Below are positions 34,111-45,315 of a stretch of 64,000 nt of DNA, piece after piece (within the stretch, counting starts at the first letter, position 1; each line of letters begins with the position of its first letter). Location: positions 9,535,001 to 9,599,000 of the forward strand of contig JAITYX010000012.1 of assembly GCA_021018815.1 (NCBI GenBank), in the 5' to 3' direction. The position numbers were made by a program, and so were the translations under genes. Source of the stretch: Talinum fruticosum. Taxonomy: Eukaryota; Streptophyta; Magnoliopsida; Caryophyllales; Talinaceae. Under the pieces are notes generated by a model. That model was not told where the DNA came from and searched no databases. It saw nothing but the letters and a program-made list of their open reading frames with translations.

Positions 34111-34900
34111 CTCGACTCGAAGGCTGAAGGAGAATCGGACTCGAGACTCGGACAACGAGAAAACAAATCCACAAGAGGTAATCGAATACTTTCTTAAATT
34201 CTCCAAAGTTGATTTAGCTAAGTACATTTTTACTTTGGAAGAAAAGTCCAATTCGATTCCTCTCAATTCAAAGAACAACTTAAGTCAATCACTTACGAGA
34301 GCACTTCTTTGAAAAACGAATTAGAAAAGCTGAGACTCTCATTCGAGAGAACTCAAGACTAGTGCTCAATCTAATGAGGCTGAGTCCGAGTTACTCGGGA
34401 AAGAAAATGAGCAATTAAAGCAAAAGCTCACTGAGTCTCAAGATCTGGTTTTAAAGTTTACTCAAGGTCGGAAGAACCTTGACATGCTCTTAGGATCACA
34501 ATGTGTCTCTTTTCGAAAAGAAGGTCTTGGTTTCAACAAAGAGGAAGAATCTAATTCCTACTCGGAATTGTTTAAAAGGATTCAGAGCTGTAAAGTTCGG
34601 GAAAGGCTGAGCACGGTCCCATTCACGAAATGAAAGGAGGACTAAGCCCAAAACTATTTACAGAAAGAAGCCATTTTCTCCTGTTTCAAAAGGAAAGGTT
34701 TTCAAAAAGAAAGAGACACGGACTCGGTTCTCCGAGAAGAAGGCTCGAGAATCGACAAAACCCAAAGTCATTCAAATGCGGGTTCCGAAACACCTTCTTC
34801 CTCGAAAAAGGACCACAATAAGGAATGTTACTGGGTTCGTTAGAGGAAGTGAGAAGGGTTAGATTCTCTCTGTTTTTGCAGGTCACTCAGAAAAGATCAA
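34111..34900 (+). pseudogene. gag-protease linker, Copia copy 2
   Basis: A Ser/Asp/Glu/Lys-rich region with coiled-coil character, including VIEYFLKFSKVDLAKYIFTLEEKSNS (34170-34255) and KENEQLKQKLTESQDLVLKF (34405-34460). The same segment occurs in copy 1 (18286-18537). It belongs to the polyprotein between the knuckle and the protease. Frames shift several times. Confidence 0.65.
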
Positions 34901-35330
34901 AAGGACATTAGTACCGGACAGCGGATGTTCCCGACACATGTCGGGTGACCAAGGACTCTTTTCCGAGCTAGAATCATACAAAGGAGGAAAAGTGACTTTT
35001 GGAGATGATAGCAAAGGCAAGATAGTGGGCATTGGCAAGATTGGAAATGGAAGCAATCTGGTGAGCCCAGTCTACCTTGTCAAAGGACTAAAATACAATC
35101 TACTTAGCATCTTCCAGCTATGCGACAAAGGTCGGGAGGTAAGATTCACTCAATCTAAATGCTACATCTCGAGATGAGACCACCAAAGAGATAAAGCTCT
35201 CGGGTAAGAGATCCAGTAACACTTATATCATTCCTCTTTCGACCCAAGTCAAAATTTATCTTGCCTAAAAGCATCTCTGCATGATGATTCATGGTCTTGG
35301 CATCGTAGATTAGGTCATATTAGCATGCAT
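34901..35330 (+). pseudogene. Protease / GAG-pre-integrase, Copia copy 2
   Basis: LVPDSGCSRHMSGD (34907-34950) is the aspartic protease site with an intact DSG, followed by the open frame 34938-35177: YKGGKVTFGDD, KIVGIGKIG, LKYNLLSIFQLCDKG, FTQSKCYI. After a shift, SWHRRLGHISMHTIKKLASH (35290-35350) is the GAG-pre-integrase His motif. Confidence 0.82.
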
Positions 35331-36200
35331 ACTATCAAAAAGCTTGCATCTCATAGTCCGGTTAGAGGTTTACCTAAGCTGTGCCTTTGAGAAAGACAAA
35401 GTTTGTGAAGCATGCACAAAGGGAAACAGGTCGGATCCTCATTCAAACCACTCAAGACTGTTTCGACATCAAAGGTGCTTGAACTGCTACATATGGATCT
35501 ATGTGGTAAAATCCCGAGTAAAGAGCCTCGGAGGTAAATCCTACATTTTTGTCATTATTGATGATTTTTCAAGATTTACCTGGGTGTGTTTTCTCAAGCA
35601 TAAAAATGAAGCCTTCAAGGAGTTCAGCAAGCTCGTAGAAAGATTCAAGTTGAGTCTCGGACTTAGATTCAAAAGATTCGAACCGATCATGGAAGGGAGT
35701 TCGACTACTCGGAATTCTCGAGTTCTGCGATCGGAATGGAATCTCTCACAACTTCTCGGCACCAAGAACTCCTCAACAGAATGGGGTAGTAGAGAGAAAG
35801 AATAGAACCCTTGAAGAAATAGCAAGGACGATGATGATTGAACACAATCGCCCTACTATTTACGAGGCTGAGGCGATCAACACTGACTAACTACACTTTG
35901 AACAGATGCCTCATCGGACCCATTTTGAAGAAAACACCGTACGAGCTCTACAAAGGGAAGAAGCCAAACATCTCATACTTTAAGCCCTTTGGTTGCAAGT
36001 GTTTTATTCACAATAATGGTAAGAATCACCTGACCAAGTTTGATGCCGAGTCGGATGAAGGTATTTTTACGGGTTACTCTTCCCATAGTAAAGCTTATCG
36101 TGTCTTTAACAAAAGCACTAACAAAGTGGAAGAAAGCATCCACGTAGTGTTTGATGAGTGTGAACAGGAGAAGCCAAGTGAATCATCATACTCGAAGCTG
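35331..36200 (+). pseudogene. Integrase, Copia copy 2
   Basis: Landmarks in order: CEACTKGN (zinc finger end), LHMDLCGKI-like sequence with the first catalytic Asp (35485-35515), SYIFVIIDDFSRFTWVCFLKHKNEAF (35535-35615), QNGVVERKNRTLEEIARTMM-like sequence (35775-35840) around the catalytic Glu, then KTPYELYKGKKPNISYFKPFGCKCFI (35930-36010), IFTGYSSHSKAYRVFNKST and ESIHVVFDE (36060-36160). The 36410 end is a spurious extension. Blocks are separated by single-base shifts. Confidence 0.87.
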
Positions 36201-36539
36201 AAACTCGGTAGAGATGATGATGAAGTCGAGACTACAAAGACTCGAGACTCAACACTGCTCAGAATGAAGTCACTCGGAACGCGGAAACTCAGAATGAGAC
36301 AGTTCAAGAGGTCGCTCGGAACGAATAAGTTAATGAAGAGGATCATTCGGAACAAGCTTCGAAGATCAAGCGGCTCAGCCCACAAACCTGGTGAATCAAA
36401 GAACTGGTAAAGTTTTCAAATTCACTTCCGAGTCATCCCCAAGAAAACATCATCTACGATATCAACGAGTGGGATAAGAACTCGTTCCTCTTTACACAAT
36501 CTATGTGCATTCACTGCATTCATTTCATTAACTGAACCC

Positions 36540-37375
36540 AAAAATGCACTAGAGGCCCTTAATGAACCTGAATGGGTACGAGGCCATGCAAGAGGAACTT
36601 AATCAATTCGAGGGAAACCAAGTCCGGACTCTAACCAACCGACCTTCGACCACCCGAGTTATAGGAACCAAATGGGCTTTCAAGAACAAAGCTGGATGAG
36701 GGTGGAGTGGTAGTCGAAACAAGGCTAGACTTGTGGCTCAGGGGTATAATCAAGAAGAAGGAATTGATTGTGGGGAAACCTTTGCACCAGTAGCCAGAAT
36801 TGAGGCCATTAGAATACTATTGGCATTTGCATCCAGCATGCATATTAAATTATATCAAATGGATGTTAAGTGTGCATTTCTCAATGGTTTTATTGAAGAA
36901 GGAGTCTATGTCGAGCAGACCTCCTGGTTTTGAAAACTCAGAATTTCCAAATCATGTTTTCAAACTTCAAAAGGCTCTCTATGGTCTTAAACAAGCACCT
37001 CGAGCTTGGTATGAAAGAGCGAGTAGCTTCTTGGTTCAAAATGATTTTAAAAGAGGTCGGATCGACAAGACTCTCTTCATAAAGACCAAAGGGAAAGATT
37101 TCCTTATTGTTCAAATCTATGTTGATGATATTATTTTCGGTGCTACTAATGAGTTTACGTGCCGAGAATTTTACGAGTTGATGAGTCAAGAATTCCAAAT
37201 GAGTATGATGGGAGAACTCAATTTCTTCCTTGGGTTACAAATCAAACAAGACAAAGATGGAATCTTTGTTCATCAATCAAAGTACACCAAGGAACTGCTG
37301 AAGAAATACAAACTTCAAGATGCAAAGCACGCATCAACCCCTATGAGCGAGCAGTATAAAACTCGACTCGGATGA
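36540..37375 (+). pseudogene. Reverse transcriptase, Copia copy 2
   Basis: NALEALNEPEWVRGHARGT starts the domain. Then follow [69 protein letters not shown] (36733-36920), LQKALYGLKQAPRAWYERASSFL and the catalytic IYVDDIIFGAT (about 37120-37150), then LNFFLGLQIKQDKDGIFVHQSKYTKELLKKY. The domain is almost complete, with shifts near 36700 and 36920. YVDD is intact. Confidence 0.9.
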
Positions 37376-38066
37376 GAAAGGTAAAGCGATAGATAAGAAA
37401 CTCTATCGAGGTATGATTGGATCTTTGCTATATCTTACTTCCAGCAGAGCCGGATATAATGTTCGGTGTTTGTCTATGCGCAAGATTTCAAGCTAATCCA
37501 AAAGAATCACATCTCATTGCGGTGAAGAGAATATTCGGATATCTTGCGAGGCACTCGGAATTTAGGTCTATGGTATTCCGGAGACTCGAAGCTGACTCAG
37601 TCTGGATACTCGAGACGCGGACTATGTAGGATACAAAGTTGATCGAAAGAGCGCATCTGGAGCTTGCCAATTTCTGGGTCAATCCCTAATCTCTTGGCAC
37701 TCAAAGAAGCGGAACTCGGTAGCTCTATCAGCTGCTGAAGCTAAGTATATTGCCAGCTGGAGCTTGTTGCGCTCGGATTCTTTGGATAAAGCAACACTTG
37801 AGAGATCTTGGACTATCATTCAAATCAGTACCTATCAAGTGTGACAACCAAAGTGCAATCAGTATCACCAAGAATCCTGTCCAACACTAAAAAACAAAGC
37901 ATATCGAGGTCGGGTATCACTTCTTACGTGATCACTCGGAAAAGGGTGATATTGAACTTGAGTTCATTCCTATTAATCTTCAATTAGCTGATATCTTTAC
38001 TAAGCCTCTTGGTGAAGATCGGTTTTGCTTTATTCGGAATGAGCTTGGTATGTTAAATGCTTAATT
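37376..38066 (+). pseudogene. RNase H, Copia copy 2
   Basis: Landmarks: KLYRGMIGSLLYLTSSRAGY, FGVCLCARFQANPKESHLIAVKRIFGYLA, then ALSAAEAKYIAS-like sequence (37720-37755), IKCDNQSAI-like sequence (37838-37860), TKHIEVGYHFLRDHSEKGDIELEFIPI and ADIFTKPLGEDRF near the end. A TAA near 38062 ends pol. Shifts occur near 37375, 37600, 37740 and 37890. Confidence 0.87.
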
Positions 38067-38690
38067 ATGTGCTACTCTTGTTGCATAATTACGTGCTATG
38101 TGCTTTCACTGTTAATAACGATTAGTTCGGTTGATTCGGTGATACTTGGGCTGATAGTTATTTCGTGTTTCGAGTCACTCGAAACCTTTACGAGTCAAAC
38201 TCGGACGTAGAGAAAATTGGACTTCAAATTTTCTGAAACTATCTCTAGATAAGTGGAGAGTTTCGGATCATTTTTCAAAATCTTTCTTTCTCTCTCTCGA
38301 GCGATGCGATCGGATGTTAGTCGTGGATTTCTAACCGCTAGAATCTTAACCGTTGAAGAGAACCGTCACACCGGTCTTTAGTGACTGATGGACAAGCCGA
38401 GTCGGAACGGAGTTATACTTAACGGATAGTTGACGGGCACGCTTATTTTCTATAGATAACGTCTATCCATCTTCATCTCGGTACTCTAAACTCCATCTCT
38501 CTCAAACGAAACTTCTCGCGGAAGATTACTACGTGAACAGTCATCCTTGATCGTGCACAGCGTCGAAGAAGCTCTCTCTCGTAAGTTACGACTGCTCTCA
38601 TCTCTTTCTTCTACATTTTCTTTTCTTCTCTTCTACATCTCCTTCTCTTTCCTACTCGAAAAGTTTCATCTTTTCCTTCCTTCTCTCACT
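38067..38690. other. Spacer between pol and the extra ORF, Copia copy 2
   Basis: Non-coding. The last 170 bases are CT-rich (TTCTTCTCTTCT), like a leader, directly before the extra ORF. Confidence 0.5.
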
Positions 38691-40320
38691 ATGCCTAAAA
38701 GAGGAAACCATCCCGACTTCCGGGTTTCTTCATCCTCCAAAAGCCTCGCACCAATAAGCCGAAAGCTCAACTCCTTCCAAACCTATTGTCACCCAGGCAC
38801 CTTGCGTCTGGATGACAAATTCTTTCCAACCACCAAATTTTCTTGGTTGTCCAACATACAAACCACCGGAGCATACAACTTCCTATGCTTTAGTGAGTTC
38901 ATCTATCCCGAACTCGTTTCGAGTTCTATACTCACCTCACCCACTCCGAAAATGTTCTAACCTCTAAGGTTCGAGAACATTACTGTTCGATCTAAACACC
39001 TCTCTCCTCCACCGCCTGTTCAAGGTCTCCTCTCTTTTCTTGAACAGCAATCCTATTCCTTTCATTGAAGTCGCCAACGACTTCTTTGACAAATACGCCA
39101 AAGATTCCACGAGTCTCGGAAAAACTTTTACGTGACTCGGTTGAAGTCGAAGCTCGTCTTACGTAGCTTCTGCTGATGAGAACCTTTTTCTCATAGCATT
39201 CCAGCAAGGAGAACCCCAACTCCAAGCATCTCAAAGCTCTCTTCGACATCCTTGAGGGATACGAAGTAGACCTCTTCCCCTCCATCATTGAGCGGATGGC
39301 CGCTGTGCCGGCTCAACTCCAATCCAAGAAGAACACCTCCCTTCCTTTCGGTGCTCTTCGACCCTTGTTTTCAAACAATTCCAAGTTCCTCTCCCCTCGG
39401 ACCCAAACGCGGTGTACGAGGCTACCGTTGTAGTCGGCAAGAAGGAAGCTGCAGGGTACTGATACCGGAAGCCGATCCCGGTGTGCGGGTTCACAACTCC
39501 GAGGCGAGGCCTCTTTCTCCACCTCAAACTCGGAAATCAACCCCTCTTTCTCTCCCTCTCCAACTGGTGGTACCTCCACCTCGGGTGCCTCAAAATCTCT
39601 CTCTGCTCTCTTGTCCCCTGTTTTCATGGACAAGATCGGCTCCGTGTCTTCGATTTCGGAGACATGCTCAGAGGTTTCAAATCTGTTCTCCAAAATCTGA
39701 CCATCAACCAAAAGACTGGTTAATCCCAAATCCGAGAGCAGCTGTCTCTTGTTCTTGAGATGAAGGAGCTAGTCAAGGAGCGGAAGGAGCTGGTCGAGCT
39801 CCTCGAGAGAGAGCGGTCTAAGGCGGCTCGGGACCATAATGACTCGGACGCGTGTGAAGCGTCTTCGAGCCCGAGTCCGACCTCCTCGGACAGCGAAGAA
39901 GAGGAAGAAGAAGAAGGCTGCCGACGCCGAGGAACCTGCGGCTGAGGCGAGGCCCTTTCGGGCAAAGGGAAGAAGAGGCCTGGCAGCTGCCGAGGGTCGA
40001 GCTGCTCCACAAGCTCAAATAGGCTGTACTCGGCTCGGACGGCGATCTGGGTGGGTCGAAGACCTCGCTCCTCCAGTGGGTCGAAGACCTCGCTCCTCCA
40101 GTGGGTCGACAGAGCAGCCCCCTCCAGCCACCGAGGTTCTAAGGGAAGAACCCCTCGATCCACTCTCTCCGGGTCGGCCACTCGGAGCCGAGCCCCGACG
40201 ATCATCCCGGTTCTCCCTTCGTCGCACTCAAGCACATCGTCAAGGTCATATCGGCGCCGGCGAACCTCCGCTCCCTCCGCCTCCACTCGGAAATCTCCCT
40301 CTCCCTCTTAGGCGCCATGC
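38691..40320 (+). pseudogene. Extra ORF between pol and 3' LTR, Copia copy 2 (unknown function)
   Basis: An ATG at 38691 starts MPKRGNHPDF, shared with copy 1. Next come RLDDKFFPTTKFSWLSNIQTTGAYNFLCFSEFIYPELV (38805-38920), then shifted frames to a C-terminal coiled coil MKELVKERKELVELLERERSKAARD (39760-39835), an acidic Ser/Glu run and a Pro/Arg-rich tail. A 25-bp tandem duplication at 40051-40100 breaks the frame. The position equals that of the env-like ORF of some Sireviruses. No clear signal peptide or membrane anchor is visible, so its function stays open. Confidence 0.62.
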
Positions 40321-40722
40321 ACTCGAGTCACAATTCCTCGATCTGCGGATCTTTCTCCTTTCTAAAATTTTTTGTTTCTGTCTAGACATCTAAGTTGTAC
40401 TATTTGCTATTTTCTTCCCTCCTTTTTCTCGCTGTATTTTTTTCTTTGAAAGGCAAGGGGGAGAAATAGAGTTAGAAACTTGTTGTCTTGTTTAGGGGAG
40501 TTTTTCCGCCCTTTTGAATTTTAATGGATTAATGCATTTCATTATTAACTTCGAGTTCATTATCTTTTTACGAGTTAATGTTAATAACTTAAAGCATATT
40601 TTTTTGCTCGATATATTAAATATTGCTCCGATCCATTGAGTATGTCTTACTCATGCGCAAACTGCTCGAGAATCAATTTTTTTCCTCTAACAAAGTTTCT
40701 GTTTAAGTATGGAATGCCTTTC

Positions 40723-40738
40723 ATCAAAAAGGGGAGAT
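40723..40738 (+). other. Polypurine tract, Copia copy 2
   Basis: CATCAAAAAGGGGAGAT directly before the LTR start TGAAGAC, as in copy 1. A CATCAAAAAGGGGGAGATT-type PPT is a hallmark described for Sireviruses. Confidence 0.82.
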
Positions 40739-42314
40739 TGAAGACTCGGACACTCTGCTCAATACTTTTCCGAGTTATATAAAAGGAATTAGGTATAACA
40801 ATTTCATACATATAGAGTTTTGATTCCAAGGCATTCTCTGTGTCTCGAAACTTATTTGAGTAACATAGTATCTTCTCTAAGTAACATAGCTCTCACTTAT
40901 CATATTTATTGCTTATCCGTAGCGACTCGAAAACCGACTCTTTGTTACGAGTCCAGCTTTACTCAGATTAATCGCAGTTTGAATATACCGAGTATTTCGT
41001 CTTTTCTCACTCGGAATCGACTTGTGGTTATAAGTCCTATGCTATTATAGTCAGTATTCTTAGCTCATTTCATGCTTAGTCTATATCAAGTTAATCCTCT
41101 ACGATATTCTTTATTGAACTTGATTCTTCGTGTAGACTAAGTCGGATGGAATTCCGAGTATCATGGATATTGGACTCGGAAAATTCCATTTCATTTCGAC
41201 TCGGATAATTAGTTGGTCTATTTATCGAAATTATTTTATTATCTGTGTCTAATCTTGGGCCAAAGTATTTTATACTTTGAGAACCGAAATTGATTTACTT
41301 TTGTAGGTTATTCAATCGAGGATACACTTTTCAAACTACAAAAGTAACCTGAGCTTGAACGTCAAATCACCAGCGAGACATGGCTCTTCACCTTCTCTCG
41401 CTCCAGTCCCGATAGATTGTGTCGGGGTTGTCTGTTTCCAAATCTGGAAAAGCTGGAACGCCATGCTTAACGGTGGTTTCTACCTTATCTTTCAAGACAC
41501 CGCTAATGGTTTTGGGACTTCCAACGAGTTAAACCATTGTCCAACGTTCATATTACAACGGATACTTTCCGAGTGACTCGAAAGCTTCTATCAACGGTCA
41601 CGAGAGGACTCTCGGTCAGCGAGATGAAGATAACGGCTACTCTGCTCGATCATCTATAAATAGAAGCCATCTCACAAGACTTGAAGGTTGCCGAATATAT
41701 TGTTTATACACATACTTGCTCAAAGTTATTGTATTTACTTTCAATCTTCAACTTACAACTCCCACTCTGTAATTCATTACTTTACGAGTTGTAAGGTCTT
41801 GTACTCGATTACAAACTCTTTCTTACATTCTTTGTAAGGTCCCTTGACTAAGCTGTAAGGGTTAACTCGGCTTAGTTGTCCCTAGCTGTAAGGGTTATCT
41901 CAGCTAGGAAGTACTAGATCGAGATAAGGGAATTTACGAGTCTAGGAAAACTTGTATAAAGTTATCTAAGGGAGCAACTCGGGTTCAATCGGTTCACGGT
42001 ATTTTGTGGACTCAAAATAGTGGATTTGACTTCGTGTCCGGATTGACACGGTCCGTGGTTTTCTGCCCCAAGAGGGTTTCCACGTAAAATCTAAGTGTTA
42101 TCTTTCCGAGTTCATTCTAGACTCGAGACAGCTTTACTTGCTCTTGTTCTTTCCGATTGATTGCCTTCGAGTCCAATCTTTTCTTACCCTGTTGGTAGAC
42201 TCGGAATCTGTCTTCGTCTCTATTGTACACAAAAGTGTGTGATTCCGGAAAGAATTTTCTATCACCCTATTCACCCCCTCTAGGGTGACTCGGACTCTCC
42301 CGAGCAAACCTTCA
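40739..42314 (+). repeat. 3' LTR of Copia copy 2
   Basis: TGAAGACTCGG...CAAACCTTCA. It pairs with 31415-32988 and carries TATAAATA at 41655-41662. The flank TTAGC matches TTAGT at 31410-31414 with one mismatch. Confidence 0.93.
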
Positions 42315-42319
42315 TTAGC

Positions 42320-43020
42320 ATCAATAGATCAAGCAAAGTATCATTACTAAAATTCCATTGATGTTGGCTAATTGATCATGATATCATTTTTCTTTCTCTA
42401 TTATCATATTTGTATATAACTTTAAAAAATGATATTTATTTATTCATTATCTATTTGCATATTCTTACAAATTATAAATCCATTTTAAAAATAAATTTAT
42501 GTGATAAATTTGAACAAAAAGGAAGATAAGTCAAAATATATAGCTTGAAAAAATTATAAATAAGTTTTTTAAAAGAAACCAATGTAAATAATAGGGTTTT
42601 TACATGTGCCCCATAATCTTTTAAAGTGTTGATATTAATATTTTGTAATTTAAAACAACATTTAATAGTTTGTAGCACTTCAAAAATTCATCAAATAGTG
42701 ACGGAAATAATCCAATGGGTAATCCAATGAGAACCGATGATATGCTTTTTTAGGTGACAGACAATCCGACGGATTGATTAATATTTAATTAAGGGGTGTT
42801 CCTTTTATGAAGTTAGGAGTGCGATTTTTAGCTCCCGGAGGCTAAGTTATCGTTGTGTGTAACTCCGAAGGATGTTCCCTATGGAGGTGAAAATACGACT
42901 TATTAGCTCCGGGAGGCTAAGTCGTTGCTTGACGTTGAGAGACGTTTGGCCTCCGAAATCATATGCTTCGTTGCGGAAATATTTTGCGAAGTTACGCAAT
43001 TTTTTATTTTTTATTTTTAT
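42320..43020. other. Intergenic with a duplicated TTAGCTCC..GGAGGCTAAGT motif
   Basis: AT-rich to about 42760. Then two near-copies of a short palindrome-like phrase (TTTTAGCTCCCGGAGGCTAAGT at about 42826 and TTAGCTCCGGGAGGCTAAGT at about 42901). A bit at 42695-42770 (AGTGACGGAAATAATCCAATGG) resembles CACTA subterminal repeats and may be the far side of the fragment at 30189. No gene seen. Confidence 0.4.
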
Positions 43021-43920
43021 TCAATTATTATTTCTTTGTGAAGACTCCCGAACCCCGACCCGTGCTACCGACCGCTAACCCCGACCGTTTGCTCCGACCG
43101 CGGCCCAAGCTCTCTTAGCTTGCTCTCCCTCTCAGCTCCCCCTCTCTCTTGCGGCCTACTTTCCCACTAGGCCCGGTCTCTCTCTCTCGGCCCAGTCTCT
43201 CCCTCGGCCTACCTTTCCCCTCGGCCCGCTCTCTCTCTCTCGGCCCAGTCTTCAAAAACCCTCTTCTCTCACACTCCCGCCTCCCTCTTCATTTACCCGC
43301 TATCCACCTGCTGCTGTACCTCACCGTTGAGCCCCGCACTCGCTCTGTCGCTGCACTCCCGCTGGACCCCCACCTCCTAAACCGAGCCCTAGGACGGACC
43401 TCCGGAGCCAAGCGCTCACCCTCACTCTCTCGGCCTCTCTCACGTATCCTCTCTCTCTCGCTCATGCTCTGTTTCGCTCCCCTTTCCTTCTTGCTCGGAC
43501 ACTGCTTGCTCCCCACCGACCCTTCGAACCGACCCCTCAAGCCGACCCCGGACCCGACCCCTAGGACCGAACTCTCCCCTCACTCTCTCTCCCTCGCTCG
43601 CGATCTCACTTGTTCTCGCTCACGTCCCCACTCGCTCTCTAGACCTCTCACTCGAACCCAACCCCCGACCCCCGGACCGACCCCCGGACTCGAGTCCTAG
43701 GACCGACTCCTCCCCCTCACTCTCTCGCCCTCTCGCTCGCGCACTCTCTCTCCCTCGCCCTCACGCTCGGACCCAACCCCCAGGCCGACCCCTCCCTCGA
43801 CCCCCGGACCCGACCCCTAGTCCCGAGTCCCCCGAACCCGAGCCCTACCGGAACCCTCCCCAAAACACCCAAAAACCAAAAACCCTAACCCTAACCTTAA
43901 CCTTGATTTTTTTTTATATT
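43021..43920. repeat. C/T-rich low-complexity region
   Basis: Many CTCTCT, CCCGGACC and CGACCC phrases. A long ORF runs through it only because stop codons are rare in such sequence; its Ser/Leu/Pro content is not protein-like. It ends in AAACCCTAACCCTAACC. It resembles a leader or LTR segment of a retroelement, which I cannot assign. Confidence 0.5.
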
Positions 43921-45100
43921 TAATGTTGGCATATTTTTGGGGAAACATTCCCAACCAATTTTATGCACAAAATTTCGAAGGGGACAGAAAAAATACCGAC
44001 CTCGATTTTAGAACGAAGAAATTATAGGCTCCTTTAGATGGAAAATATCAACCCAATTCAAAGCGGAAATATGATGGCTCGACTCAGTTAGTCGAAACAT
44101 ATTGGTTGTTTTTTATCAAGAAAAATCGAACCCATTTTTGGTGAGCCTGTGTTGACTCCATGTTGAGCTCAAATATATCAACTCTTTAGTATGGGCCTTC
44201 CTATGGTGCCTCTGATTGTGCCCAAGTCACAATTTTACGTTGGAGGTCTTCGTTAGCTTCTCGTTTGCCTCCGAGCTTGATGTCATCAAACAACGTTTAG
44301 CGTTGGGCTATAATAACGACTGCGCACCTTGATGGCCAAAAATCTTCTTCGTCTTTTCAATTTGCGAAACATCACTCCCTTCATTTTTTAGAAAAAGTGT
44401 GGGCACCCGATTGACCTTTGCTTGGAATCCGGAGATAAGCGATCGTAAATTGAACCTTATAGCATTGGAGCGAGTTTCTTGTGGAATAAAAGTGTTCTTC
44501 AAGGGACGTTGTGCCTCTTCCCGGTGACTTAAGGCTTGAGTGATGTCTCTTAGGGATCTCCTATGATCCTACGAGATCTTCGTTTTATCGAGCCGCGTAC
44601 GCTCAATATTTTTTCGTCCAAGAGGCCTTCTTTTGACGAATGTACGCATCCGAAGACCATAGTCGATCTCTTCATGCCTAGGATTTACTTATCTTATGCT
44701 TAAATCTCGCTCCGAAGGTCTCACTTTGGAGTCTAGCTCTCTGGATGTGTCAATCCCCGAGGAGGAAGCATTAAAAGAGTGGGGAGATCCCCAAGGATGA
44801 TGGCGTTGGCGAGGATGCCAAAGATGGCTCCAAGGATTGGCCCCCTTTTCCATGACTTTTCGTAGAATATGAGTTATTTTTGATGCCCTGCGTGCCATAT
44901 GACTTGATACTCTGTTACTTAAGATTTATTTTGCTTGAACTTTTATCTTCGACTGATCCTTGGTTGATACTTGTTGGATGCTTACTCAATGCTTACTTGC
45001 CTCGTTGTTTCTTTTTTATTATTGCCGATTTTGCTTTCTCACCGTTTGGGGTACATGATCATCCTTCATCATAGTTGGGTCTTCTTTGAGTTTTACAACT
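43921..45100. other. Unassigned repeat-like sequence
   Basis: Mixed composition, no recognisable protein on either strand. It lies on the 3' side of the minus-strand Tat-like remnant and may be its untranslated end or LTR. Confidence 0.35.
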
Positions 45101-45108
45101 TGGTTGTC

Positions 45109-45315
45109 CTAGGGGATTGTATTAGCCCCGGTATTGCCCCCAAAATCGGCGGAATGAAAAACATACAACGAAAGAAACTAGCAGCGTAGCTACCTTAGGG
45201 GGTCATATTAGCCCATTCTTTTTCTTCTAACTTTGACAAAGTTAAGAAAATACAACGAAAGGAACCGGGGACTTGGGTGCTCTAGGGGTTCGTATTAGCC
45301 CCTATTCATGCCCCC
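45109..45315. repeat. 86-bp tandem repeat, about 2.4 copies
   Basis: CTAGGGGATTGTATTAGCCCC (45109), TTAGGGGGTCATATTAGCCC (45195) and CTAGGGGTTCGTATTAGCCCC (45282) are spaced 86-87 bases apart, each followed by similar sequence that includes ATACAACGAAAG. Copies one and three are also followed by TATT(G/C)ATGCCCCCAA(A/G)ATCG-like phrases. Confidence 0.65.

Larger units (their letters stand above)
31415..42314 (+). mobile_element. Sirevirus-like Ty1/Copia LTR retrotransposon, plus strand (copy 2), 10.9 kb
   Basis: LTRs at 31415-32988 (1574 bp) and 40739-42314 (1576 bp), both TGAAGAC...ACCTTCA, flank PBS, gag, protease, integrase, RT, RNase H, an extra ORF and a PPT, in Copia order. The flanks are TTAGT (left) and TTAGC (right), a 5-bp duplication with one mismatch. 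The element shares LTR ends, PBS, PPT and all proteins with copy 1. The LTR interiors have diverged clearly, so it is a different subfamily. The two LTRs here are very alike, which suggests a recent insertion, yet every ORF is split by one-base shifts. Confidence 0.93.

Noticed and set aside
39720..40286. 188-residue minus-strand ORF
   Set aside because: It is the antisense of the coiled-coil and charged tail of the extra ORF in copy 2, and there is no independent support.
43149..43700. 183-residue plus-strand ORF
   Set aside because: It is an artefact of stop-poor C/T-rich sequence, with repeated Leu-Ser-Arg-Pro and no domain.
43878..43905. AACCCTAACCC telomere-like phrase
   Set aside because: Two units only, and not the plant CCCTAAA array. 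It is common by chance in CT-rich leaders.
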